From: Flectonema sp. DT1601
Lineage: Eukaryota; Euglenozoa; Diplonemea; Diplonemida; Diplonemidae
NCBI GenBank assembly: GCA_964019425.1
Contig: OZ025783.1
Span: forward strand, 806,001 to 870,000
Direction: 5' to 3'
DNA: 64,000 nucleotides
The notes under the pieces were generated by a model, which was not told the DNA's origin, did no database searches, and was given only the letters and a program-made list of their open reading frames with translations. Each line of letters starts with the position of its first letter. Position 1 is the first letter of the stretch. Position numbers and translations under genes: made by a program. Below, in pieces: positions 38,504 to 49,089 of the stretch.

Positions 38504-40198
38504 ATGACTGCCGTGTTGCGGCGATTATCTGGAGATGTCGACTGGACCAAATGCGTGATGAGTGAAACACATGTAGCAGTTTGCTCTGCTGACACTTCTA
38601 TAAAAATATGTAACTATAAAACATCAAATGAGATACGAGAATTCGAAACCCCACTTGGGTGCGATACGTTTACTGTTGGAATCAATATACTCACGTGGAG
38701 CTGTTTCAACAGCGTTAATGTTGTAGACCTTCGTACTGAAGTTAGTAATAAATATTGCTGCTGTACCCGAAGTCCAGTTGTTAAAATGTCGATTGACAAT
38801 CACTTGAATATTATTATCATTACTGAAGATGAAATACTAACTTGGAATCCTTTCACTAATAGTGACTCTCAACCAACTCACGCCAGCGACTATTCAGTCG
38901 AAACTGGAATGTCAGTAGGGTCTTGTATGAGTTTGTCATCAGCAGTTGTGGATGGTGAAAATGAAAATCTGTTCCTTAATGCTGGCAGGCAGGCGTTGCT
39001 ACCTCAAGAGATTGATGACAGTAGACCTGGTCTGCAAGTCGATCCCTTAATGGTGTATAGTCAATTGTTGTATTCTCTTACTTGGATTGCAGTCTTCTCA
39101 TCGAAAGATGACTGTGAAAGTGGAATGCTGATGCTACGCTCAATTCCGTTGTGTGAATCTTGGGAAGTTCCATGTCTTCACTACTGTTTAGGAACACTCC
39201 CATCAGGTGAAGATATCGTAGTCATAATAAATGAACAGTATTGTCTGGAAGTTCATAATTTACCAGATTCTCCTGGATCCGAACAACCCAATAACGTCCC
39301 TGAACGGTTATTAAATTTAACAGACTACTGTCCTGGTGATGAAGCAGCCAGCGGTTGTTTAATTTCTCTACATGAGGCTAACGTTTACTTACTATTCTCA
39401 AAGTGTGGGAAGTTAATAATAATTGATATTACTAGTAAGCCTGTTGTTAAGGTTGATCTTAATATGTTCAAACCTGAAAACGGTCAACTAGTTGTTGCAA
39501 TGCATGCAAAGACTCTTATCACGTCAAGTGGTGTGGTGGTTGTGTCTGATGTTGTTACGAGTCGTGACATAGATCCCAGTTCTGAAGAGTTCTGGGAATT
39601 GAAAAATGCAGTCAGATCTAACACACAAGGTCATAATGAAATGTATGTAAAAGATAGAATTATGAAAGGAAAGTTACCAATTACATTTCAACTTGTGGCT
39701 GCTAAAGCAATTGAAAGCAGCCAATTAAAAAACAATCTCGAAAACTACAAAAATACCCTGCTGGAGCCTGCCAGAAACAGATTTAGTTTTCACGGTACGA
39801 ACCCAAAAAATATTCAAAGTATTATTCAAAAAGGTCTACTTCCATATGGTCATGTTTTATCATCCGCAAAGTGTCAGGTTGATGAGGGATATTTCGGATC
39901 TACTGAAAAAGGTATTTACGTATCTCGTTACATGGACTACGCTCTTCAGTATTCAAATAACGTTAAAGGACTATCTCCGGGTGACGTGGTTGATATTTTA
40001 ATGCTAACGACGGTCCTTGGAAGACCAAGGCATTTATCTGAAGCACTTGGACCTATTGACCCAACTGCTTTATATAACAGTCACATATCACCTAACGGAT
40101 TAGAATGGTATCTGTTCTCTGAGTGTCAATCTCATCCTCATAGATTACTAACAGTTAAGGCTGTTGATGATGAAAGAACCGCAGCCAATGACTTCTAA
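38504..40198 (+). CDS. PARP/ADP-ribosyltransferase-domain protein with beta-rich N-terminus
   Basis: A single-exon protein of 564 residues. The C-terminal ~150 residues match the PARP catalytic fold: FHGTNPKNIQSIIQKGL with His430, GIYVSRYMDYA with Tyr472, and GLEWYLF with Glu534. The H-Y-E triad needed to bind NAD+ and build poly(ADP-ribose) is therefore complete. The N-terminal ~380 residues are rich in alternating hydrophobic strands with short turns (HVAVCSADTSIKICNY, KLIIIDITSKP), which suggests a beta-propeller, but WD motifs are weak. No zinc finger, WGR or PARP regulatory domain is visible. The ATG lies about 19 nt past an acceptor-like ttctttcag (38477-38485). Target unknown. Confidence 0.88.
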   Translation: MTAVLRRLSGDVDWTKCVMSETHVAVCSADTSIKICNYKTSNEIREFETPLGCDTFTVGINILTWSCFNSVNVVDLRTEVSNKYCCCTRSPVVKMSIDNHLNIIIITEDEILTWNPFTNSDSQPTHASDYSVETGMSVGSCMSLSSAVVDGENENLFLNAGRQALLPQEIDDSRPGLQVDPLMVYSQLLYSLTWIAVFSSKDDCESGMLMLRSIPLCESWEVPCLHYCLGTLPSGEDIVVIINEQYCLEVHNLPDSPGSEQPNNVPERLLNLTDYCPGDEAASGCLISLHEANVYLLFSKCGKLIIIDITSKPVVKVDLNMFKPENGQLVVAMHAKTLITSSGVVVVSDVVTSRDIDPSSEEFWELKNAVRSNTQGHNEMYVKDRIMKGKLPITFQLVAAKAIESSQLKNNLENYKNTLLEPARNRFSFHGTNPKNIQSIIQKGLLPYGHVLSSAKCQVDEGYFGSTEKGIYVSRYMDYALQYSNNVKGLSPGDVVDILMLTTVLGRPRHLSEALGPIDPTALYNSHISPNGLEWYLFSECQSHPHRLLTVKAVDDERTAANDF

Positions 40199-40299
40199 AT
40201 GGAAAAAAAAAAATGATATGTGAGGACTCTTACCCAGTAAATATTGTTTTTATCTTTTGACTGTTTTATCAAATTATTTTTATGTCAGGTACCTATAAA

Positions 40300-40884
40300 A
40301 TGTTTCGCGCCAGCGCAGCGAGACTAGTCAAACAGCCTTTGATTACAGGAGTCTTATCCAAAGTGTGGAGTGATGATGACTGTACCAATGTTATTATTGA
40401 CGGACAGCAATTCCAGATATCTGGTAAGATGAAAAACAATATTGAGGCCCACCTCAACAATAACGTTGAAGTACAATTGTATAAAGGAAAGAACAAAATT
40501 AAGACTCTGAGAAGTTTTAATGAAGAGTTTGTCCTTTTTTTTTCTTCTTCTTTTTTTTTTCCCCCTCTCCCTCAACAGAATGTAAATTTATTATACAACA
40601 ACCCAACCAACAGAGTATTAGAAAGCAAAGCGAATCACTTAAAGAATCTCTCGATAGCTGAGGCGGTTCTTAAGAGACCTGAATGTCGTTACATAGACGT
40701 GGACTCACTCTTTGGAGTATGTATTGTTTTCTCTAATTTGGTGGTCAGTTTTTGGTTATACACCCCACACACAAAATAAAAATAGACGCTCACTGAAGCC
40801 CGCGAACTCGTTAGCAAAGGAAGTAGTATTCGCGATGCAGCGGAGAAGGCTACTTTAAAATTCACACCGGAAGGAGAAGAGTAA
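40300..40884 (+). CDS. Small mitochondrial protein, unknown function
   Basis: Three exons, 40300-40526, 40614-40716 and 40786-40884, give 142 residues. Introns are GTTTGT...CAACAG (87 nt) and GTATGT...ATAG (69 nt). Each join keeps frame, and the last exon ends in TPEGEE. The start MFRASAARLVKQPL is a good mitochondrial presequence. An in-frame ATG at 40282 lies just before an acceptor-like gtcag (40284-40288), so it would be spliced off if that AG is used. The middle (residues 20-70) is short beta strands, the C-terminal half is helical. I do not recognise the family; a mitochondrial ribosomal or respiratory accessory subunit is a guess. Confidence 0.75.
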
Positions 40885-41413
40885 TAAGAGCCAAAGACTG
40901 CGAAAAAGTCATCTGAACAGAAATAGAATGAGGTTCGATTCGGAGGATTGTTGTTTTCAGAAATCGGACCTTTAGTCACAAAGTGATTTAGTTTGTTAGA
41001 TCTTTCTATCTTTAGACCTAGATTGAATCCCTCTCACTAGTAACCTTTCTATCGCACAGACTCTATCACAACACAGTCGTGAGTTTTCATTCTGTGTTGC
41101 CGGAAGAAGAATGGGAATCGAAAAAAAAAAGAAAAATAAGAAAAAGAGGAAAGTGTATATGGAAAGAAAAAAAAAGATGAGAGGAACGGAAAAAAGCAAC
41201 TAATGATTTCTTCCTTCTTCTTATTGACACGTGTGTCCCGTGGACACGTCGTCGGTTCTTTTTTTTAGCGATCGTTGCTACAGGCAAACCCGAGATGCAG
41301 GTTTTAGTCAATTATTCTCGTATAACGTTTTGTTGCAGTTGATATAAATTATCTTCTTTATTAAACAGAGGGAATAAAAGAGGGGTTTCCCCTCTCCACC
41401 CCGAAACCTAAAT
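40885..41413. other. Intergenic
   Basis: 529 bp without coding signal; A-rich in the middle. The acceptor tttattaaacag (41357-41368) lies 45 nt before the next ATG. Confidence 0.6.
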
Positions 41414-43804
41414 ATGGAAGCACAAAGTGCCGGTGCGATCTCATCAAGAGATCCATCGGAAATCAGACTTCCAACAGATGAAAGGCACCCTGTTGTGCGA
41501 TCACTGTTTTCTCTTCGGTTCGTTTTATCATTTTTAATGTTAATAATGTACTGCTCTGGCATAGTTACTTGGAAGGTTTCTGCTGACACGGCGAGAGCTG
41601 TTGTTTACGACCTGACCGACAAGCTGCTAAAGGGAATCGGCAACCACGTGAAATCAGAACTACGTCAACACTTGGATGCAGCAGAAAAAATAACCGACAT
41701 GAACGCTGGGCTATTCCAGCAAGAGATTCTTCAGGTTGATGATATTGATGGTTTTATGAGTGCGTTTCTAATACAACTAAATTCGTTCGAAGGATGGGTA
41801 ACGACCGTTTCATTCACTACTGTTTCTGGTCATCTTTATGGTGTCTACCGCGATTACGGAGAAGTTAGAAAATGGGTTTCCGTAACCAACAGCGATACTG
41901 ACAATGTTATGCTTCTGGGATATGAGATAGACGGTACTACTGGTGAACAAAAAGATTTTTTATTTAGTGAACCCGACTACAACAGTACTCAAAGAGAATG
42001 GTATACAGTAATAAAACCTCCTGCTGTAAATGCTTCGTGGACGTCTGTTTATTTAATGGGAAATGGAAGTACTAATGGCAACATGCTGTCACAATCAAAT
42101 GTCTGTTTCGATAAGAATGGTGATATGCTTGGTGTTACTACTATCGATATGGCTTTGGGGTTTGCCGGTGAAATTCTGCAGGCGATTGAACTTCCGGAGG
42201 GATATTCATCGTTCGTCGTTGACGTTAGTCATCAGAATAGTGATGGTAATGATGAACCAGTTCTGATTGGTACTTCAGATAATTCTCAACTACTTCGACA
42301 AGTAGATGGTACTCAGTCACTCACTTTCATTCCTGTTTCAGACTCTGGACTTTGTAATGTACAGCGAACTCATGAGTGGGTTATTAAACATTTTACCAGT
42401 TGGAGCAATTTGTACAACAGAGAAAAAGATGCTGACTGCGCACACAGTGATGTAACAGGAGCCATTACGGTAAACGGTGTATCTAATTTCATGCTGATAG
42501 TAAACATAAATAGAGTAAATCTACACTGGGCTGTAGTCGTCCTCCTTCCCGAAGACATATTTCTCAGCTCATTCAACGCAACTACTAACTGGCTTCTCAT
42601 AATGTATATCTCTGTGTTAGTTTGTAAGGCAATCGTTTCTGGTGTTGTTGTTTATTTCTTTATTGCTCCTCTTCATAAGCTAGCGAAGGAATTAGAACTT
42701 TTAAGTACTCTTGAAACTGACGAGTCAGGAATCTCATTATCTCTGTGGAGTGAAATAAGACATTTGCAGCTTACATTTGTGCATTTGCTAGGACAAATGA
42801 AGATAATAAAATCGTATATGCCACAAGCACTGTTTCACGCACCAGACTCAAGAGATGGAGAGAGTAAAGTCGATGATAATATGTCGGATTCTAATACGAG
42901 TACAGTGTCGTCATTGCAAAAGCTTCCTCACTCTGCTCATTTATCGGCATCTGCTACAACCTTTGTAATCCCATTCAACGAAGAAGATAACGACACGCCA
43001 AAACTTAATAAAAGCAACATCTTTTCAAGGAGATTTGAATTCCGTAAGAAGATAGTTGTGATGAATATTTCTATTCGTTATTCATTCGGAAAACGTGAAA
43101 TTGATGTTCTTCACAAAGCTCACTGCAGAATGTTAGAAGACATCTGCCAAACAGTCAGGTGTTACGGAGGCTACTTAGATCACATTAGCAGTGATGATGT
43201 TGCAATCATGTGGGGAAGAGATTCAATACCAAGTCTCACTAAAATAACTGAAGCGAGTAGAGTTCTATCAAAGAAACAATTTAGTGGAACGATGACAATT
43301 GGTACAGCGATGTCATCAGGTGTCACGGGTACTATTGGAGGTGATTCAATCAGAGCTGTTGCTACTCTAACCAATGCTAGATACCATGCTTCGGTATTAG
43401 CACGTCTTGCAGTAGTTCATAACGTCTCCTTACTATTTTCGAGAAGGATTAGAGAGCAGGCAAGTATCGGGTGGAACTGGGAAGCCGTCGATGTCCTCGC
43501 ACTCGATGGGCATGTTGATATCGTTTACTGTTTAGAAGGTAAAAAGAACTTTCCTGCTCAAGACTGGTTGTATCAAATGGAAGAAGACTCAGTCAAGGAT
43601 ACGATTTCCGTAAATATGGAAGCGCTTTGTTTTGCAATTCGAAACCATGATCAGTCTGCTGCCACAATGTTAGTCGAGAAGCTTCGTCGACTGCCGTTAC
43701 CAGTTGAGAGACAGCTTACCTTTTCACACTTACAAAAGTTAGTTTCAGCTGAATGTACTCCAATTGCATTTGGGTTCAGTTTTTCAGGAGTAATGATCAC
43801 TTGA
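41414..43804 (+). CDS. Cache-domain membrane receptor with degenerate class III cyclase domain
   Basis: A single-exon protein of 796 residues. A cytosolic N-terminus is followed by TM1 (about residues 35-53), a large ~335-residue extracellular region with Cache-like features (REWYTVIKPPAVNASW, WAVVVLLPEDIF), TM2 (about 392-416) and a HAMP-like linker (APLHKLAKELELLSTLE). A cyclase-homology domain spans about 545-705. In that domain the first metal Asp position reads MNISIR, the second reads SSDDVAIMW, and the transition-state Asn/Arg region reads ARYHASVLARL without the usual N-x3-R. It is probably catalytically inactive. Cache/cyclase receptors are common in trypanosomatids and Naegleria. 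It likely senses an external small molecule. Acceptor at 41367-41368. Confidence 0.85.
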   Translation: MEAQSAGAISSRDPSEIRLPTDERHPVVRSLFSLRFVLSFLMLIMYCSGIVTWKVSADTARAVVYDLTDKLLKGIGNHVKSELRQHLDAAEKITDMNAGLFQQEILQVDDIDGFMSAFLIQLNSFEGWVTTVSFTTVSGHLYGVYRDYGEVRKWVSVTNSDTDNVMLLGYEIDGTTGEQKDFLFSEPDYNSTQREWYTVIKPPAVNASWTSVYLMGNGSTNGNMLSQSNVCFDKNGDMLGVTTIDMALGFAGEILQAIELPEGYSSFVVDVSHQNSDGNDEPVLIGTSDNSQLLRQVDGTQSLTFIPVSDSGLCNVQRTHEWVIKHFTSWSNLYNREKDADCAHSDVTGAITVNGVSNFMLIVNINRVNLHWAVVVLLPEDIFLSSFNATTNWLLIMYISVLVCKAIVSGVVVYFFIAPLHKLAKELELLSTLETDESGISLSLWSEIRHLQLTFVHLLGQMKIIKSYMPQALFHAPDSRDGESKVDDNMSDSNTSTVSSLQKLPHSAHLSASATTFVIPFNEEDNDTPKLNKSNIFSRRFEFRKKIVVMNISIRYSFGKREIDVLHKAHCRMLEDICQTVRCYGGYLDHISSDDVAIMWGRDSIPSLTKITEASRVLSKKQFSGTMTIGTAMSSGVTGTIGGDSIRAVATLTNARYHASVLARLAVVHNVSLLFSRRIREQASIGWNWEAVDVLALDGHVDIVYCLEGKKNFPAQDWLYQMEEDSVKDTISVNMEALCFAIRNHDQSAATMLVEKLRRLPLPVERQLTFSHLQKLVSAECTPIAFGFSFSGVMIT

Positions 43805-44229
43805 AAATTATCTGATTGTAAACAGAATGTATTCTTCAATCGGTTTTGAACGAAATTTACACAAAACCCATTTCACCTTCTTACACCAGCCAACCCAAAC
43901 ACAACTTCATACTGTTTGACACAATAGGAAGAGTGGAATGAATTCCCTCAAATATTAATCTTTTATTTTAAATAGTATGACATACCGGATCAATCAGAAT
44001 CGGAACTTTATTATGAGCGGAAATATTCCCCTCAGGCACATGTTTTGATTTTGTATGATGGTTTTTAATAAAAAAAAAAAGGTTTTGTCATAAATTTTCT
44101 TTCTTTTTTTCTTTCTTTTTTTTTGAAAGCCGTGTTAGTTATCTGTTTCAGGGTGTGGCGTCTCGTGTACATGACGATGACTTTGTTTTCTTAGTTGAAG
44201 TCGTTTTGTCGTTCTTGTTTGTTGGAGTA

Positions 44230-44365
44230 GTCTTTTCTGTTGAGTTAAAGGTAGGGTCGCACATTGATAAAGGAAACTGCTTTTTCTTCTTTTCGCTGTC
44301 TTTTCTGTTGAGTTAAAGGTAGGGTCGCACGTTGATAAAGGAATCTGCTTTTTCTTCTTTTCGCT
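44230..44365 (+). repeat. 68-bp tandem duplication
   Basis: Two adjacent 68-bp copies (44230-44297, 44298-44365) differ at only two positions (acattg/acgttg and gaaact/gaatct). Recent local duplication in non-coding DNA. Confidence 0.9.
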
Positions 44366-44509
44366 GTTGTGACTGTACAGTGTCTTGTATCAGTCTCTCT
44401 TATACGAAACGACCTCATATGTTGACGGGACTGTATTCAACCAGCAGCCTGGTTTCAGTGTGAACAACACAAAATTACCAACAATCTTTTTTTTTTTTTT
44501 TTTTTTTTG

Positions 44510-44605
44510 TACTTACAAACCCAATTGTTCGGTAGAAAGAGAATTGTAGCAGCGTGACAACCTGTTCCTTTATTAGAATTCTGTAAGGTTGCTCACGAAA
44601 AATAC
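44510..44605. repeat. Dispersed repeat A, copy 2
   Basis: Partner of 19298-19395 and also preceded by a long T run. The core ttgttcggtagaaagagaat is identical in both. The segment matching the spliced-leader-like part of copy 1 is more diverged here (gacaacctgttcctttatta). Confidence 0.75.
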
Positions 44606-44965
44606 GAATAAAATGACTGCAATAAATATCCTTGTGAACCTTCTACTGATGGGTGGAACACAATCTCTGCAAGTGAGTGGCCCTGATGAACTGCGACGAG
44701 GCTCATTGATGAGCTCTCGTGCAAGAGATGTGGGCACCGCTATTCTGAACAGTGTCTTGTGGAGACGCTTACAGAAAGGAAAGCGGCGCCATTCCTTATA
44801 CATCGATCGAATTGGGTGTGTCCAATTTGCGCCTACCGGTTGCACACAATCAACACAAAAGTGTGAAATGGTAAATAGTGCAGTTGGCCGATTCTTTTTT
44901 TTTTTTCAATCAACTTTCCCAAATTGCTTTTATTGCAGAATCTCACATATAGTATCCTTATTAGT

Positions 44966-44997
<32 letters not shown>

Positions 44998-45165
44998 GTT
45001 GAAACTAGAACAAGAAACCTTTATAAAAAGTTAATGACTTTTAGTTGTGTTCAACTGGGAATGATATTTTTTTTTCCCCCTTTTAGTGACACATTAAAAC
45101 TCTGGGGGTCTCATACTAATACTGATTAAAGTGTGTTTGCGTGATCTGTTAGCCAACCACGTGTA

Positions 45166-45195
45166 TGACTGAACACGAGATTTCGTGTTCAGTCA
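45166..45195. repeat. Perfect 13-bp hairpin with 4-nt loop and T run
   Basis: Arms tgactgaacacga (45166-45178) and its exact complement (45183-45195) flank GATT. They are followed within 2 nt by a 7-T run. It looks like a stem-loop terminator or small-RNA end, but this is a eukaryotic context. Confidence 0.75.
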
Positions 45196-45252
45196 AGTTT
45201 TTTTATTTTATTGAAATCATGTAGTAGTCAGGGCCATAAAAAATTTCGAGAA

Positions 45253-45260
45253 GGGGGGGG

Positions 45261-45288
<28 letters not shown>
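45253..45288. repeat. G8-A28 homopolymer junction
   Basis: Eight G are followed by 28 A, the longest A run in the window. It could be the tail of a retroposed sequence; no body was identified. Confidence 0.7.
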
Positions 45289-45292
<4 letters not shown>

Positions 45293-45661
45293 ATCTTCCA
45301 AAATGGTTGGATTCGTATTTGTTTATTATGTACAACAGTGGACAATAAAATGAGAAGAAACTAAAATCTACTCTCAACTATCAGTTGTTGTGTGTAGTGA
45401 TTATTTTTTTTTTAATTTTTTTTTTTTTTTTTATATGCGCCGCAATAAATGGTTTGTTTTATTTTTTGTTGTTATTTGAGTCTGTTACTGGTTTCATCTT
45501 AGGATCCCCGACGTAGCGCTAGTCATCTCATAGGTCGTGAGTGAGGTTGCTGAATTCGGATCCATTAGCAGTATTCCTTTTTTTTTTTTTTTTAGTTTTT
45601 TTTTTATTATTATTCAAATTCAACCTTCCCCAATATATTTCTCAGATTCCATATTCTAGTA

Positions 45662-45681
45662 CTCTCTCTCTCTCTCTCTCT
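45662..45681. repeat. (TC)n microsatellite
   Basis: About ten CT/TC dinucleotide units in non-coding DNA. Confidence 0.85.
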
Positions 45682-46149
45682 ATGCGTCATTTCTTACCTT
45701 GTGCCTTTTTTTTTTTTTTTTTTTCTTCATTTTAGTTAAAGTGTTTCCTTCTTAACTTGCTTTTTTTGCAGTGCAGCGTAGCCAAGCGTGAATTCAACAT
45801 TGACTGTCTGCACGTATCGTTTATTGTTTGGTTTGTTTTGTCAAACTTTTTATTTTTTATTTTTATATTTATTAGTCTTCACTTAAGTACGTACTGCTAC
45901 TAAGGAAAAACTACTTGCTCAATAATAGGGCCTCGAAATAGAGGACCGAGTAATGAACCTTTACATACCTTTGTCCAAATACAACCAGGCAGCCAAATTG
46001 ACTGCACGTTTTAATTACAGTTGTCCGAAACAAGAAAATAACAATACGCAGTGGGATACAGTCTGCTTCCCTCCATTGGTAGATAACTGCTTTATTTATT
46101 TAATGAGAAAAAAAGTGAATAAGTGCTATTTTTGTGACTGGAGCAGGGG

Positions 46150-47369
46150 GGGGTACAAGCTGTCGATAACGTACTTTTTCCGAATTTTGGTAAATATAAC
46201 CTTCCCGGGGGCAAAAATTACCCAGGACCCCATCAGAACCCCCAAAAATGTGATTTCGGGGCCGAAAAAACCTCGATTTGGCTGATTTCGGCAAAGGAAT
46301 GAAAAAATCTCAAAAAGTGTGGACCGTGTGGTACCTGGGCAATTTTGAGGACTGTGAAATGCACCTTCAAATAATCTTTTTTTACAATGAGAAGAGGTGA
46401 CCTTGGTGTGTCCCTGTGCATGCAGTGTGCTAATATGCCATTTCCGTATCAGTTTCCGCCCCAAGAACACGCCACGAAAAAGAGCAGCACTCTCGCGCGG
46501 CCATGCTTGAGGCTACGAGGCTCACGGGCAGGATAACGCAGCGGAAAACGACGTTCTGCAGGGCAGCTCACAAAGTCATTCTGCGGAGGAGAGCATTGAT
46601 CCCAGAGTGCATGAAAACACCTCCCGAGGCATCCCTGAAGTCACTCAACAGCACTTGGACAGTCAGAAGCAAGATACGCGTGAGAAAGGGGTCCAAAAAC
46701 GTCCAGTATCTGAATCGTGAGACAGAAGGCTCACAGAATAGACAAAGCGCCACGTCTGTACCCCAAACAGGGATAAGCCTGAAGACAGCTGTAGTGGTAG
46801 TGCGTCAAATAGTAGTGCCATAGGTAAGCAGCAGCGACATAGGGCAACATGCCCTCTGCCATCTGTATCCAAGGATTGATGCTCTGTCTATCTTGTACAG
46901 AAAGAAGCACAGCTTCGAGCCGAATTTCAAAAGCTGAGCACATGGGATGCTCAAGAGAAGGCCAGTAGCCTAAACATCGGACATGGGGGAATTAACAAGC
47001 CCGGTCTGGTGGAGCAGATAATTAAGGTTCAAATCAGGTCGATAAAAATAAAAATTGAGTTCCCATTTCATCTCCCACTCGGAAGGAAACCCTAAATATG
47101 GATTGCTCAATGCACGGAAAATTACTTATAATTTTTGTGAGCCCTCCTAATACACCCCTTGTTTTCACCCCCCTCAGGTACCACGGTCCACACTTTTTGA
47201 GATTTTTCAAAGACTTGTTCTAAAGTGCCGAAGAACTGTTTCTTTGGATCGCAATCCCCATTTTGGGGGTATATGTTATACTTTTCATAATATGGGTGCC
47301 CAAAAAACTTGTTCTCCGGGAAAAAACCGAAAGTGCCCAAAATCTCCGTAAAATCGATGCTTGTACCCC
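46150..47369. mobile_element. 1.2 kb element with ~200-bp terminal inverted repeats
   Basis: The left arm (46150 to about 46345) is an imperfect inverted copy of the right arm (about 47170-47369). Both outer ends read ggggtacaagc. Both inner ends carry gaaaaaatctcaaaaagtgt (right arm in reverse complement, with slight variation) and gtacctg. Long inverted ends make this a non-autonomous DNA transposon or foldback element. The interior (46345-47170) is clearly richer in G+C than its surroundings and has no intact gene. Broken frames there, e.g. around 46520-46710 and 46900-47040, may be a captured or decayed gene. No transposase was recognised and no clear target-site duplication is visible. 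Confidence 0.75.
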
Positions 47370-48736
47370 TTCTTCCTTCGTCCCTTGTGAAATAAAAGCT
47401 CTTTTCGCTTGCTATCCTTTTTTTTTTATTATTTTTTATTATTTTTGTGTGTTTGCTATCTCTACTATCAATTGTGACGTGGTCGAGTTGTTTGTGAAGG
47501 AAGTTTCCTTTTTTCTTGATTAACTTGCTGACCCTCAAATATATGAGTTTTTCCTTGTCACTGCGTAGAGAACAGTGAGGCAATCTACCCAATTGTGTTA
47601 TCCCCTGTAATGTTGAGGCTGCCATTAAAACGGTTCTTTTCCTCTACGGTGGTGACATGTAAACAATTGCTATACTTTTTTCTATATTTACTCCTTCTGC
47701 CTATCACGATGAAAGGCAGGGTTCTTGTGCCACAAAGCTAATGGTGAGCCAACCAGATACGATAAATAAGTTAACGGGTGAACCTCTTTCAGAGGATCTA
47801 TTATTCAAACAAAAAAAAAAAAAAAAAATGTGCGAGCGGACATATAAACTAATTCTTGTTTGATAACTTCGTGCCGAGACAAAGCCGTTCAGTGATATTC
47901 TTCGTGCTGCTTGTTCTATGGACTCTTTTTTGTTGTTATATTCCTCCTCTATTCTTGTTTTTGATTACACCTGATATTTCTTATTTTATTTTTCACTTCT
48001 CGTTCTCTGATTTAACCGCAAAAGGCAGGAGCGTGTCTTCCCTTTGGGATTTACTCATCGCTGCTCTAGCATCCCGAGGAGATTCTCCCCTCGGCGTATC
48101 CACACGGTGGTCTTCGTAGACTCGATACTTTTCACTGATATAAATAAACGTTTTGCCTAGTTAGCTACTTTACAGTTAGTTCATTTGTTGGTGATTGTTA
48201 CTAACAAAGAATCTTGTGAGAGTTTTCATCAATACCACCATAAAGAAAGTTAGCTTTGCTCTAGTCTCTCTGATGAGGTACTATAGTTGGCTTTCATTTC
48301 AAGGTCTCTTCATTTTGTAATTATCATTATTTCTTTTTAGGCTTTATGCTCTCCTTTTATTTGTTAACTTTAAAGGGGGTTTTGTGCGAGTTCAAAAAAA
48401 AAAACTGACTATCCCTTAACTTTAAATTTCAAATAATAATGCTTACAATTCTGCAGCAAAAACGACGGCTCGGAGAAAGCCGTTGTCACTGCGTATTTTT
48501 CAATTGTTAGATTATCACTTAAGTTCGTGTGTTTTTACTCCTTTGACTACGCATGCAAAAGTTGCAGAGATCTAATACTGTTTCCTGTTTGAATAATCGG
48601 GGGAGGGGGAAAAAAAAAAGTAGAAAAAATTATCTCAAAAAGCCTCTCTTTCATATTATTAGTATTATTATAAAGTATCAAAAAAAAAAAAAAACCGGTT
48701 GATTGCAAAGGCGATGAAAAAACAATAACAAAAAGA

Positions 48737-49089
48737 GTTATGGCCCAAAATACACTTGGTGGCCCAAAATACACCGAACCTGTGACTTGGGACTTTGGCC
48801 TGACTGTGTCCCTGGGGGGTCCGCATAGCTCGGTAGACGGATGAATCCCACGTGGAGACAAGAGGTTGATTTAAATCTGGGTAGGACGGTGGGACTTTTT
48901 AGGGATCCCTATGCCTCCCTCAGGATCACCAATGAGAATCAAAGATTATGGTACATCCCTGCAGACGGTATCAGAGCCTTACCTTAAATTATTACTTCCC
49001 TGGTTGAGAACCAACCAATCTCAGCCATTCCGGTGTATTTTGGTCCATTTGAAAAAAATATGAAGTACATTTTGGACCACTGCCATAAC
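48737..49089 (+). mobile_element. 353-bp element with tRNA-like core and short inverted ends
   Basis: The ends gttatggc (48737) and gccataac (49089) are inverted. Each is followed inward by a motif related to ggcccaaaatacac; this motif occurs twice on each side. Inside, tagctcggtagacgg (48826-48840) resembles a tRNA A box, and ggttgatttaaatct (48864-48878) is a weak B box at suitable spacing. That suggests a SINE-like unit or a tRNA-derived short element. No open frame of meaning; no poly(A) tail. Confidence 0.5.

Noticed and set aside
44589-45002. 137-codon frame starting in a GC-balanced stretch
   Set aside because: It runs through two T tracts, has no recognisable domain and overlaps the end of dispersed repeat A.
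46503-46823. 106-codon frame inside the inverted-repeat element
   Set aside because: Not similar to any transposase I know and other frames there look equally coding-like; kept only as part of the element.
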